A stretch of DNA of 64,000 nucleotides from Allobosea sp. LC85 (GTDB taxonomy: Bacteria; Pseudomonadota; Alphaproteobacteria; Rhizobiales; Beijerinckiaceae): contig NZ_JPKG01000055.1 of NCBI RefSeq assembly GCF_000735605.1, positions 1-64,000 of the forward strand, given 5' to 3'. Under the pieces are notes generated by a model. That model ran no database searches. It was not told the DNA's origin and was given only the letters and a program-made list of their open reading frames with translations. Position 1 is the first letter of the stretch. Each line of letters starts with the position of its first letter. Below, piece by piece: positions 43,366 through 52,184 of this stretch. The position numbers and the translations under genes are program-made.

Positions 43366-44403
43366 ATGTGCATGACACAGCCTCTCGAACTGGGCCTGGA
43401 CACGTTTGGCGATGTCACTGCCGGGCCGGGTGGCCAGCCGCTGCCGCATGCAGAGGTCATTCGCAACCTGATCGACGAGGCCGTGCTGGCCGATCATGTC
43501 GGGGTCGATTTCTTCGGCGTGGGCGAGCATCATCGCGCCGATTTCGCCATTTCCTCACCGGAGGTCGTGCTTGCGGCGATTGCCGGACGGACAGAGCGGA
43601 TCCGCCTCGGCTCCGCCGTCACGGTGCTGAGCTCGGACGATCCGATCCGGGTGTTCCAGCGCTTCTCGACGCTCAACGCGGCGTCAGGTGGACGGGCGGA
43701 GGTCATTCTCGGCCGTGGCTCCTTCACCGAGTCCTTCCCGCTGTTCGGGTATGAGCTGCGCGACTACGAAACCCTGTTCGAGGAGAAGCTCGATCTCTTC
43801 GCGGCGCTGATCAGCCGGGATACGGTGACCTGGTCCGGCACGACGCGGCCGCCGCTCAAGAACCAGAGCGTCTTTCCCACGCTGGAAACCGGGGTGCTGA
43901 AGACCTGGATCGGGGTTGGCGGGAGCCCTGAATCAGTCGTTCGCGCGGCCCGCTACGGCCTGCCGCTGATGCTCGCGATCATTGGCGGCGATCCGAAACG
44001 GTTCCGGCCCTATGTCGATCTCTACCATCGTGCCTTTGCACAGCTGGAGAAACCCGTGCCGCCGGTCGGGGTGCATTCGCCGGGCTATGTGGCCGAAACG
44101 GATGAGCAGGCGCGCGAGGAGTTCTTCACGGACTACAAGCGGATGCGAGACCGGATCGGCGGCGAACGCGGCTGGCCGCCGATGAACCGCGCCGAGTTCG
44201 ATCAGGAGATCAACTTCGGCTCGCTCTATGTCGGGTCGCCGGAGACGGTCGCGCGCAAGATCGCTGCGACGGTCAAGGCGCTCGATGTGGCGCGCTTCCA
44301 GATGAAATACAGCGCCGGGCCTCTCGGCCATGACAAGCTCATGCACTGCGTCGAGCTCTATGGACGCCGGGTCATGCCGCTGGTCCGCGAAATGCTCGCC
44401 TGA
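43366..44403 (+). CDS. LLM-class flavin-dependent oxidoreductase
   Basis: A 345-residue luciferase-like monooxygenase using reduced flavin. The N-terminal barrel strands read LELGLDTFGDV, and GVDFFGVGEHHRADFAISSPEVVLAAIAGRTERIRLGSAVTVLSSDDPIRVFQRFSTL is characteristic of the group that lacks a close characterised relative; RAEVILGRGSFTESFPLFGY follows. The substrate is unknown. The start may be the ATG at 43366 or 43372; neither has a strong ribosome site. It stands alone, divergent from the alpha-2-macroglobulin gene. Confidence 0.88.
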   Translation: MCMTQPLELGLDTFGDVTAGPGGQPLPHAEVIRNLIDEAVLADHVGVDFFGVGEHHRADFAISSPEVVLAAIAGRTERIRLGSAVTVLSSDDPIRVFQRFSTLNAASGGRAEVILGRGSFTESFPLFGYELRDYETLFEEKLDLFAALISRDTVTWSGTTRPPLKNQSVFPTLETGVLKTWIGVGGSPESVVRAARYGLPLMLAIIGGDPKRFRPYVDLYHRAFAQLEKPVPPVGVHSPGYVAETDEQAREEFFTDYKRMRDRIGGERGWPPMNRAEFDQEINFGSLYVGSPETVARKIAATVKALDVARFQMKYSAGPLGHDKLMHCVELYGRRVMPLVREMLA

Positions 44404-44467
44404 CGAGACCAGTTGCGGATGCGCCGGCAATGACGCTTCAATGCTGCCGACTGCAGGGGAGCGCGCG

Positions 44468-45895
44468 ATGGCGACAGGGTTGAGGTCTTCGCTTGGGACA
44501 AGGGGGCTGTTCGTCGCTGCCGGGCTGCTGTTCTTGCCGGTGTTCGCGCAAGCCCAGCCGCAACCTGCGGCGAATCCGCAGCTGGCCGCGGCGCAGGTCG
44601 CCTTCGATGCCCTGCCCGAGGTCGAACGCAAGGCGATCCAGAACGACCTGATCTGGGCGGGGCATTTCAACGGCGCGGTGAGCGGCTCCTTCGGGCCGTT
44701 GACCTTTCGTGGCATCAACGCGCTGAAGGCCGGTTCGCGCGGGGCTCCGGACGGCATCCTGACGCCCGTCGAGCGCCGGGCACTGGCGCAGGCGGCGGGG
44801 GCGGCGCGAGAGGCGGCGGGCTTTCGCGTCATCACCGACGAACGCACCGGTATACGCATCGGCATTCCGACCAAGCTGCTGCCGCGCCGCGATGCGACCT
44901 CGACCGGCGGTGGTCGCTGGCAGAGCGAGGACGGCAGGGTAACGCTCGACACGAGCACGGCACCGTCAGGAGATACCATCGAGGCGCTGTTCGAGAAGGC
45001 AACAAGCGCAGCCGTTCCCGGGCGAAAAATCACCTACAAGCTGCTGCGGCCGGATTTCTTCGTGGTCACCGGCGAGACGCCGTCGGGACGGTTCTACCGG
45101 CGCCTGTCGTCCGGGCCCGGCGGCCTGCGCGGATTCTCGATCGGCTACGACAAGGCCCTGGCACCGAGTATCGACAAGCTTGTCATCGCCATTGCCAGCA
45201 GCTTCGAACCCTTCCCGACCGGGCCTGCGCCTGCGACGGCGGGTCCTGCTGTCGCGAACGCGGCGACGCCAGGCGCGGCACCTTCGGTCGCGGTCGCGGC
45301 AAGGCCGACGGAGCGCTTCGGTGTCGGCCTCGCTGTCTCGGACAAGCTCGTCCTGACGGCGGCAGCGGTGATCGACCCCTGCAAATCGCTCAAGGTTTCC
45401 GGTCGGCCGGCGCGGCTGCGCATCAAGGATGATTCGAGCGGCCTTGCCTTGCTGGATGTCGATGGCGCCGTAGCCGGAGCTCCTCCAGGCCTCAGGGGCG
45501 AGGCGTTGGGCGCACAGGAGAGTGTCGTGCTGATGGCCTTCGGCGATTCCGGCGGCCAGCGCACGGCGATGGCGCTGCCGGGACTATCTGTGCGCCTGGG
45601 CGGCGCTGGCGAGACCGTGTTCGCGCCATTGCAACCCGGCCAGGCCGGCAGCCCGGTCTTCGATCGCCAGGGCCGTCTTGCCGCTCTGGTGACGGCCAAC
45701 CCCTCGGACAAGGTGCTGATTGCAGGCGTCGCGCCGCAGCGTACCTATGCGATTGCCGCCGGGACTGCCATGCAGTCGTTCCTGGGCAAGGCAGGCGTGA
45801 CGCTTCAGGCCGTGCCGTCCGGGCCGGAAATCAGCACCGGAGCGGTGGTCGAGAAAGTCGGAAAGGCCGCATTGCCCGTCGCATGCGGACTGTGA
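44468..45895 (+). CDS. Secreted trypsin-fold protein lacking the catalytic triad
   Basis: A 475-residue exported protein. A signal peptide (ending FAQAQ) is followed by a peptidoglycan-binding-like helical segment (IQNDLIWAGHFNGAVSGSFGPLTFRGINALK, about residues 57-87). The second half (about 315-475) follows the trypsin/DegP pattern, but the key positions differ: LVLTAAAVIDPC where proteases have TAAH, SSGLALLDVDG where they have DLALL, and GQAGSPVFDRQG where they have GNSGGP. It is probably a non-catalytic binding protein. AGGGGAG precedes the start at 44468. Function is unknown. Confidence 0.75.
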   Translation: MATGLRSSLGTRGLFVAAGLLFLPVFAQAQPQPAANPQLAAAQVAFDALPEVERKAIQNDLIWAGHFNGAVSGSFGPLTFRGINALKAGSRGAPDGILTPVERRALAQAAGAAREAAGFRVITDERTGIRIGIPTKLLPRRDATSTGGGRWQSEDGRVTLDTSTAPSGDTIEALFEKATSAAVPGRKITYKLLRPDFFVVTGETPSGRFYRRLSSGPGGLRGFSIGYDKALAPSIDKLVIAIASSFEPFPTGPAPATAGPAVANAATPGAAPSVAVAARPTERFGVGLAVSDKLVLTAAAVIDPCKSLKVSGRPARLRIKDDSSGLALLDVDGAVAGAPPGLRGEALGAQESVVLMAFGDSGGQRTAMALPGLSVRLGGAGETVFAPLQPGQAGSPVFDRQGRLAALVTANPSDKVLIAGVAPQRTYAIAAGTAMQSFLGKAGVTLQAVPSGPEISTGAVVEKVGKAALPVACGL

Positions 45896-46023
45896 ACTGG
45901 CCTTCAAAGAGCAGTTGTTTCCGCCGTGACAATCGGCTCAGATAGCGTCGGACTGACAAGGGAACCCCGCATCCGCGGAGAAGCATCCCGGAACTAAATC
46001 GATTAAGCGGAGGGAATGTGGGA

Positions 46024-47019
46024 ATGACCGACAGCATCAGCAGACGTAAGCTTTTGAAGGGCGCGGCAGCCGCGGGCGCGGCGGGCCTGATCGCCAAGCC
46101 GGCGATCGCGCAGGCGCAATGGCCAAGCCGCCCCCTGACGATGATCTGCCCATGGGGCGCAGGCGGCGGCACGGACGCAACGGCGCGCATCGTCGCCTCG
46201 CTCCTCGAGAAGGATCTTGGCCAGCCCTGCAATGTCGTCAACCGCACCGGCGGCTCGGGTGTCGTCGGTCATTCGGCGATCGCGACGGCGGCTCCCGACG
46301 GCTACACTATCGGTATGCTGACGGTCGAGATCTCGATGATGCATCATCAAGGGCTCACCGATCTCACGCCGGCAAGCTACACCGCGCTGGCCCTGATGAA
46401 CGAGGATCCGCCAGGCGTCCAGGTCAGCGCCTCGAGCCCGTACAAGGACATCAAGGCCCTTGCCGAGGCCATCAAGGCTGCGCCTCCCGGCAAGCTCAAG
46501 GCCTCGGGAACTGGCCAGGGCGGCATCTGGCATCTGGCGTTGGTCGGCTGGCTGGTCGCGATGGGGCTGAAGCCCGATCACGTTGCCTGGGTGCCGTCGA
46601 ACGGTGCTGCCCCCGGCATGCAGGACCTTGCGGCCGGCGGCATCGACATCGTCACCTGCTCGGTGCCTGAAGCCCGGGCCATGATCGATGCCGGCAAGGC
46701 TAGGTCGCTTGCCATCATGGCGACCGAGCGCAATCCCCAGTTCAAGGACGTCCCGACGCTGAACGAGACGCTCGGCATCAACTACTCGGTCGGCGCCTGG
46801 CGCGGCATCGGCGCGCCCAAGGGGCTTCCGGCCGATATCCAGGGCAAGCTCGCCGCCGCGCTGAAGAAGGCCTTCGATTCCAAGGAATACAAGGACTTCA
46901 TGAACGCCCGTGGCTTCGGCATGAAGTTCGCCGATCCGGCAGGCTTCGCCAGCTTCATGGCGGAAGGAGACAAGGCCATGGCGTCCGCGATGAAGGCGGC
47001 CGGTCTGGCCAAGGCCTGA
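46024..47019 (+). CDS. tctC: Tripartite tricarboxylate transporter substrate-binding protein (TctC/Bug)
   Basis: Periplasmic solute receptor, 331 residues, with a Tat-type leader (SRRKLLKGAAAAGAAGLIAKPAIAQA). The mature part shows WPSRPLTMICPWGAGGGTDATARIVA and VVNRTGGSGVVGHSAIATAAPDGYTIG, both TctC signatures. The start at 46024 is nine bases after GGAGGG; a GTG at 46018 is too close. Carboxylates are the usual ligands; linkage to the pim-type genes suggests a dicarboxylate or aromatic acid. Confidence 0.93.
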   Translation: MTDSISRRKLLKGAAAAGAAGLIAKPAIAQAQWPSRPLTMICPWGAGGGTDATARIVASLLEKDLGQPCNVVNRTGGSGVVGHSAIATAAPDGYTIGMLTVEISMMHHQGLTDLTPASYTALALMNEDPPGVQVSASSPYKDIKALAEAIKAAPPGKLKASGTGQGGIWHLALVGWLVAMGLKPDHVAWVPSNGAAPGMQDLAAGGIDIVTCSVPEARAMIDAGKARSLAIMATERNPQFKDVPTLNETLGINYSVGAWRGIGAPKGLPADIQGKLAAALKKAFDSKEYKDFMNARGFGMKFADPAGFASFMAEGDKAMASAMKAAGLAKA

Positions 47020-47102
47020 TCTGCCTGCGCGAGATGTCGGGGTCGCCGCATGGCGGCTCCGGCTTTCGCTGTCCCGATCCTCCTTGTCGTCGAGAATTCG
47101 TT

Positions 47103-47597
47103 GTGACGCCACTTGCCGATCGCCTGTCGGGCTCCGCCATCGCCTTTCTCGGAGCCTGCGCATTCTTCTATGGATCGAAACTGCCCCCGGTTCCCGGGCA
47201 GCAGGTCGGCCCGTCCGCCTTTCCCATGGTGGTTGGCACCGGGCTCGCGCTGTGCGGCGCGCTGATCGTGCTCGGCGTCGGGCGCCATTTCGAGGAGGTG
47301 GCGGAGGCTGACGTTGCCAGCCATTCCGCACCCGAAGACCTGGTTCAGCCGCCGGCCTGGCGCGCATGGCTCGCCCTGCTGCCGCCCGCCCTGCTGATGT
47401 TCTACGCGCTGTTCTCCGAGACGCTCGGCTTCCTGCCGACGGCGGCGATCATGGTCGTGATCATGTCGACGGCCTTCGGTGCGAAGCCGAAGCTCTCGAT
47501 CCCGCTCGCAGTGATCGCACCCTTCGTCATCAACCTGATCTTCCTGAAGCTGCTGCGGGTGCCCTTGCCTGCCGGTCTGCTGCCGTTCCCGTGGTGA
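47103..47597 (+). CDS. tctB: Tripartite tricarboxylate transporter small membrane subunit TctB
   Basis: A 164-residue protein with four predicted membrane helices. LSGSAIAFLGACAFFYGSKLPPVPGQQVGPSAFPMVVG is the typical TctB opening, and LFSETLGFLPTAAIMVVIMSTAFGAKPKLS lies in the second half. The GTG at 47103 is the likely start, after GAGAA. Four bases separate its stop from tctA. TctB works with TctA as the sodium- or proton-coupled carrier. Confidence 0.88.
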   Translation: MTPLADRLSGSAIAFLGACAFFYGSKLPPVPGQQVGPSAFPMVVGTGLALCGALIVLGVGRHFEEVAEADVASHSAPEDLVQPPAWRAWLALLPPALLMFYALFSETLGFLPTAAIMVVIMSTAFGAKPKLSIPLAVIAPFVINLIFLKLLRVPLPAGLLPFPW

Positions 47598-47601
47598 GCC
47601 G

Positions 47602-49104
47602 ATGAACACGATCATCCAGGCCTTCGGGCTCGTCTTTGCGCCGGACGTTCTCATCGCGATCTTCGCATCGGCGATCTACGGGCTGGTCGTCGGTTCCTTG
47701 CCCGGCCTTTCCGCCACAATGGCGACGGCGCTGCTGGTGCCCGTGACCTTCTATCTCTCGCCGATCGCCGCGGTTGCGACGATCATCACCGCCTCGGCGA
47801 TGGCGATCTTCTCCGGCGATATTCCGGGCTGCCTGCTGCGTATTCCCGGCACTCCGGCTTCGGCGGCCTATACCGACGAAGCCTATGCGATGACGCGCAA
47901 GGGGCAGGCGGAAACAGCGCTCGGCATCTGCCTGTGGTTTTCGGCGCTCGGCGGCATCGCCGGCACGCTCTCGCTGATGGTGCTTGCGCCCATCCTGGCC
48001 GAGTTCGCACTGTCCTTCTCGACCTACGAGAATTTCTGGCTCGCGATGCTCGGCCTGATGTGTGCGACGCTGGTCGCGCGCTCCTCGCCGATCAAGGCGA
48101 TCGCGGCAATGCTGCTCGGGCTGCTGATCACCTGTATCGGCATCGACAATCCCGGTGGCGTCGCGCGCTTCACCTTCGGCTCGACGGATCTTCTCGGTGG
48201 CATCGAGCCGATTCCGGCGCTTGTCGGCGTCTTCGCGCTGGCGGAGGTCATGCGCGCCCTCAGCGAGCGCGAACCGCCGAAGCTCGAGCACCGGCGTCTC
48301 GGCAGCATCCTCAAGGGCCAGATCGAGCTCACCAGGAAATATCCGAAGCAGCAGGCGCGCGGAAACATCGTCGGCATCATCATCGGCGTCCTGCCGGGCG
48401 CGGGTGCCGACATGGCTGCCTGGGTCAGCTATGCGATGGCGAAGCGCTTTTCCAAGACCCCGGAGAAATTTGGGACCGGCCATCCCGAAGGGCTGATCGA
48501 GGCTGGCGCCAGCAACAATGCAAGCCTGGCTTCAGGCTGGGTGCCGGCGCTGCTTTTCGGCATTCCCGGTGACACGATCACGGCGATCGCCATCGGCGTG
48601 CTCTACATGAAGGGGCTCAACCCCGGTCCGACCCTGTTCACCGAACAGGCCTCGAGCATGTATGCGCTCTACATCATCTTCCTGCTCGGCAACATCATCA
48701 TGATTCCGCTCGGCATCATCATGATCCGGCTCGCGAGCCGCGTCGTCGGCGCTCCGCGCTCGGCGGTGATGCCGGTGATCATGATCTTCTGCGCGGTCGG
48801 CGCTTTCGCCACGGCAGGCAATAATCTGTTTGCGGTCTGGTGCGTCGCGGTCTTCGGCCTGATCGGCTTCGTGATGGAAAAGAACGGCTATCCGGTTGCG
48901 GCCCTGGTGCTCGGCATCGTCATGGGCACGATGGTCGAGCAGAGTTTCGTGACCTCGCTGATCAAGTCGGATGGCAGCATCCTGCCCTTCTTCAGCCGGC
49001 CGGTCTCGATCGTGCTTTCCTCGATGACAATTGCCGCCCTGCTCTGGCCGGTCTTCATGTGGTCGATGGAGAAGCTGCGGACGAGGCGGGCGGTCGCCGC
49101 GTAA
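47602..49104 (+). CDS. tctA: Tripartite tricarboxylate transporter large membrane subunit TctA
   Basis: A 500-residue permease with about 11 or 12 membrane segments. The conserved glycine-rich motifs are GSLPGLSATMATALLVPVTFYL near the N-terminus, SGDIPGCLLRIPGTPASAA, and the second-half repeat GVLPGAGADMAAWVSYAMAKRFSK with EGLIEAGASNNAS and ALLFGIPGDT. These match TctA closely. It is the last gene of tctCBA and converges with the CoA-transferase 14 bp away. Confidence 0.96.
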   Translation: MNTIIQAFGLVFAPDVLIAIFASAIYGLVVGSLPGLSATMATALLVPVTFYLSPIAAVATIITASAMAIFSGDIPGCLLRIPGTPASAAYTDEAYAMTRKGQAETALGICLWFSALGGIAGTLSLMVLAPILAEFALSFSTYENFWLAMLGLMCATLVARSSPIKAIAAMLLGLLITCIGIDNPGGVARFTFGSTDLLGGIEPIPALVGVFALAEVMRALSEREPPKLEHRRLGSILKGQIELTRKYPKQQARGNIVGIIIGVLPGAGADMAAWVSYAMAKRFSKTPEKFGTGHPEGLIEAGASNNASLASGWVPALLFGIPGDTITAIAIGVLYMKGLNPGPTLFTEQASSMYALYIIFLLGNIIMIPLGIIMIRLASRVVGAPRSAVMPVIMIFCAVGAFATAGNNLFAVWCVAVFGLIGFVMEKNGYPVAALVLGIVMGTMVEQSFVTSLIKSDGSILPFFSRPVSIVLSSMTIAALLWPVFMWSMEKLRTRRAVAA

Positions 49105-49118
49105 GGCCGGGCGCGGCG

Positions 49119-50321
49119 TCAGGCGATAACATCACGTGCCTTTAGCGCGTCCAGGCGCTCGGCCGGCAGGCCGAGCTCTTCCTCGAGTACCGCCCTCGTG
49201 TCATGGCCCAGTGCTGGCGGCATATGGCGGATCGGCAGCCGTTCACCGTCGAGGCGGTAGGGCGGGGCGAGTACGGCGGGTGCGCCGGCATTGTCCCTGT
49301 CCTCCACCAGCATGCCGGCCCGTCCGGCCCGCTCCGAGCGCAAGGCGCGGTTGAGGCCGAGCACCTCGCCGCAGGGAATGCCGTTCGCCGCCAGTTTCGC
49401 GAGCAGTTCGGCGCGCGGGCGGGCGCGCAGCTCCGCCTCGATGAGTGGCAGCAATTCGGAACGGTGGATGGTGCGCTGGAGATTCGTGGCGTAGCAGGGG
49501 TTCTCGGCGAGGTCGGTCCGGTCGATCACCATGCGGCAGAAGCGATCATACTGAGCGTTGTTTCCGACGGTGAGGACGAGTGCGCCATCCGCTGCATCGA
49601 AGACGCCATAGGGCACGATCGAGGGATGGGCGTTGCCGTAGCGCGGCGGATCCTCGCCGAGCGCCAGGGCCTCCAGGCCGTAATAGGAGGTGACCGAGAG
49701 GCCGCAATCGAACAGCGCCATCTCGACATGCCTGCCCTTGCCGGTGCGCCCGCGCTGGACGAGCGCCGCGAGCACGGCCTGCGCTGCATATTGGCCGGTG
49801 AAGAGATCGGCGATCGCCACACCGAACTTCAGCGGGGGCTGGTCGTCATTGCCGTTCATGGCCATGAGGCCGGACTCGCCCTGGATGACGAGATCGTAGC
49901 CGGGTCGTGCGGCCTCAGGTCCCTCGGAGCCGTAGCCGGCAATGGAGCAGTAGATCAGGCCGGGGTTTTCGGCGCTGAGCGCGGCATAGCCAAGGCCGAG
50001 CTTGTCGGCGCCGCCGGTCTTGAAATTCTGGATCAGCACGTCGCTCTTGCGCGCGAGATCGAGGATGATGGCGAGGCCTTCGGGCTGACCGAGATCGATG
50101 CCGATCGAACGCTTGTTGCGGTTGACGCTGTTGAAATAGCAGGTGTTGCGCTCGCCGAGCCGCATGCCCCAGTCGCGCGTATCGTCGCCGCGTTGGGGAT
50201 GCTCGACCTTGATGACATCGGCTCCGAGATCGGCCAGGACCTGGCCGCACCAGGGGCCGGCGAGGATGCGCGAGAGATCGAGCACACGAATGCCGGCGAG
50301 CGGAAGGTCGGAGGCGGTCAC
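49119..50321 (-). CDS. Family III CoA-transferase (CaiB/Frc-type)
   Basis: A 400-residue CoA-transferase. LPLAGIRVLDLSRILAGPWCGQVLADLGADVIKVE is the family opening, RNKRSIGIDL follows, and the catalytic aspartate is Asp172 in VAIADLFTG. These enzymes move CoA from one acid to another and need no ATP. The likely role is to charge an imported carboxylate using succinyl-CoA or another acyl-CoA. The start is a GTG that overlaps the IclR stop, so the two are co-translated. Confidence 0.9.
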   Translation of the reverse strand: MTASDLPLAGIRVLDLSRILAGPWCGQVLADLGADVIKVEHPQRGDDTRDWGMRLGERNTCYFNSVNRNKRSIGIDLGQPEGLAIILDLARKSDVLIQNFKTGGADKLGLGYAALSAENPGLIYCSIAGYGSEGPEAARPGYDLVIQGESGLMAMNGNDDQPPLKFGVAIADLFTGQYAAQAVLAALVQRGRTGKGRHVEMALFDCGLSVTSYYGLEALALGEDPPRYGNAHPSIVPYGVFDAADGALVLTVGNNAQYDRFCRMVIDRTDLAENPCYATNLQRTIHRSELLPLIEAELRARPRAELLAKLAANGIPCGEVLGLNRALRSERAGRAGMLVEDRDNAGAPAVLAPPYRLDGERLPIRHMPPALGHDTRAVLEEELGLPAERLDALKARDVIA

Positions 50322-51130
50322 GGACCCATCACTCCTTCAAGGCTGGCCGCCAGCGCGATCAGGCGCGGCCGGACGTCCTCGAGCAGGAAGCCGGGATCGA
50401 GGATGACGGTCGGCGCGCCGCAGTTGATCGTCATCGGCGGCAGGCCGCCACCGGGGCGGAAGGCCACCGCAATCGCGTTCACCGTCGGTTGCCAGTCGCC
50501 GAAGGAGCGGACGCAGCCTGTCAGGCGATACTCCTCGAGCGCCTGTTCAATGCCCTCGCGCAGGCTCGGCCAGGCGGCGTCGTCGACAGAGCGGAAGTCG
50601 TCCAGGATGGCCTGGCGCTCGGCCGGGTCGCAGGCCGCGAGATAGGCCCGGCCCATGGCGCTGCGCGCCATCGAGATGCGCGAGCCGGTATCGATGTTGA
50701 GCGCGATTGCGACCTCGCCGCGGCAGCACTCGATATAGCGCATGCTCAGCCGGTCGCGGACGCCGAGGCCGACCGAGGCCTTGGCGAAATCGGCGAGTTC
50801 CTGCATGCCGGGCCGGGCGATCTGGCGGACATCGAGCCCGGCAAGTGCGGTGGCGCCGAGCGCGATCAGCGCGGTGCCAAGCCGGTATGCTCCACTGTGC
50901 GGGACATGATGGAGATAGCCGAGCTTGGTCAGCGTATAGGTCAGCCGCGAAACGGTGGAGCGGGCAAGCCCGCAGCGTGCTGCGATTTCCGAGTTGGCGA
51001 GCGCATCCTCGTTGCGCTTGAAGCAGGCGAGCACATCGAGCCCGCGCGCCAGGGCGGTGACGAAATGCCGGTCCTCCTTCGGGCCGGCAAGTTCGCCGCG
51101 TTCGGGGGCGTCCGACAGTTCCGCAGCCAT
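50318..51130 (-). CDS. IclR-family transcriptional regulator
   Basis: A 270-residue regulator. The N-terminal winged helix reads RGLDVLACFKRNEDALANSEIAARCGLARSTVSRLTYTLTKLGYL and is followed by the effector domain (RYIECCRGEVAIALNIDTGSRISMARSAMGRAYLA). IclR proteins commonly control neighbouring catabolic operons by binding palindromes. It is the middle gene of the minus-strand trio and probably acts on the palindromes at 52043 and 52147. Confidence 0.92.
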   Translation of the reverse strand: MAAELSDAPERGELAGPKEDRHFVTALARGLDVLACFKRNEDALANSEIAARCGLARSTVSRLTYTLTKLGYLHHVPHSGAYRLGTALIALGATALAGLDVRQIARPGMQELADFAKASVGLGVRDRLSMRYIECCRGEVAIALNIDTGSRISMARSAMGRAYLAACDPAERQAILDDFRSVDDAAWPSLREGIEQALEEYRLTGCVRSFGDWQPTVNAIAVAFRPGGGLPPMTINCGAPTVILDPGFLLEDVRPRLIALAASLEGVMGP

Positions 51131-51134
51131 AGCC

Positions 51135-51881
51135 TCAACGTTTCATCAGGAACGCGGCGAAGGCGGCCTGCGCCTCGGCCGAGACCAGGCGCTCGCCGAA
51201 ATGCCTGGCTTCGAGCGCGATCGTTTCGGCCACGACGGCGGCATTGCCGCGCTTCAGCAGCATCTTTGTCAGGGCGACCGATTGCGGCGGCAGGGCGGCG
51301 AGCGCGCGGGCCTTGTCGAGCGCGATCGAGAGCGCTTCGCCTTCCGCCACCACGGCATTGACGAGGCCCGCTTCCGCTGCCGCCTCCGGAGGGAAGGCCT
51401 CACCCAGCATCAGCAGTTCCGCGGCGCGCTTGCTGCCGGCAATCATCGGCAGGAGATGGCTCGATCCGCCTTCGGGGCAGAGCCCGAGCGTGACGAAGGG
51501 CAGGCGGAAGCTGGCGCTGCGCCCGGCAAAGGCGAGGTCGCAATGCAACAGCATGGTGGTGCCGATGCCGACGGCAAAGCCTTCGACGGCGGCGACGATC
51601 GGCTTCTTCGCTGTCGAGATCGTCGTCAGGAAATCGATCGCGATGCGCGCACCATCGCCGGAGGCCGCGGCGAAATCCTTGATGTCGTTGCCGCTGGTGA
51701 AGCACCCGGCCGCCCCGGTGAGCACCAGCGCGCGGACGCTCTCATCGGCTTCGCCGGCGGCGATGGCTGCGATCAATCCGCCATAGGTGGCGCGGTCGAG
51801 CGCGTTGCGTCGATCGGGACGGTTGATGGTGATCTGCAGGACGCCGGGAGCGGTGGTTTGCGTCAGAACGGTCGCGGTCAT
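51135..51881 (-). CDS. Crotonase-fold enoyl-CoA isomerase/hydratase
   Basis: A 248-residue crotonase-fold protein. RRNALDRATYGGLIAAIAAGE and GAAGCFTSGNDIKDFA form the CoA site. The two catalytic glutamates of true hydratases are absent: the loop equivalent to GGGxELA reads GIGTTMLL, and PEIxLG reads PFVTLG. A single glutamate occurs in LGLCPEGGSS, as in delta3-delta2-enoyl-CoA isomerases. Isomerase activity is therefore more likely than hydratase. Its position beside pimF recalls pimE of Rhodopseudomonas, but orientation differs. Confidence 0.85.
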   Translation of the reverse strand: MTATVLTQTTAPGVLQITINRPDRRNALDRATYGGLIAAIAAGEADESVRALVLTGAAGCFTSGNDIKDFAAASGDGARIAIDFLTTISTAKKPIVAAVEGFAVGIGTTMLLHCDLAFAGRSASFRLPFVTLGLCPEGGSSHLLPMIAGSKRAAELLMLGEAFPPEAAAEAGLVNAVVAEGEALSIALDKARALAALPPQSVALTKMLLKRGNAAVVAETIALEARHFGERLVSAEAQAAFAAFLMKR

Positions 51882-52184
51882 TCCCTGCCTGTCCCTTGTC
51901 CATCTTCACGCGATCCCAGCAGCGCGTTCCGCCTGTTGGAAGGCTGCGCGGCAAGACTGGATTCGCGGGAGCGATCCGTCCTAGCGTCGATGGCTGCAAG
52001 GCATGACATGCAGCTTCTGCGGTGGTCAAGTTGCGGGTGTTGATTCTGCAATGCAGTTTTCTTTTTATGACACTGTCGAGGCGCCCCACTCAATTCTTGA
52101 CAAGCTGTGGCCAGTCGCCTCTCTAGTCCAGGAAATGCAGCACTCAATTCTGCAATGCAGACTAAAAGCGTGAGGAACATGCCC
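51882..52184. promoter_or_regulatory. Divergent control region with two identical palindromic operators
   Basis: ATTCTGCAATGCAG occurs twice, at 52043-52056 and 52147-52160; each contains the odd palindrome CTGCA-A-TGCAG. Between them lies TTGACA (52097-52102) with CTCTAG (52121-52126) as a possible -10 for the plus-strand pim operon. The downstream palindrome would fall in the leader of pimF, shortly before its ribosome site. A looser CTGCA..TGCAG pair lies near 51994-52013. These are likely binding sites of the adjacent IclR protein; binding is inferred. Confidence 0.65.

Noticed and set aside
43073..43378. N-terminal extension of alpha-2-macroglobulin
   Set aside because: The frame is open but the sequence is low in homology and precedes a clear signal peptide and ribosome site at 43072.
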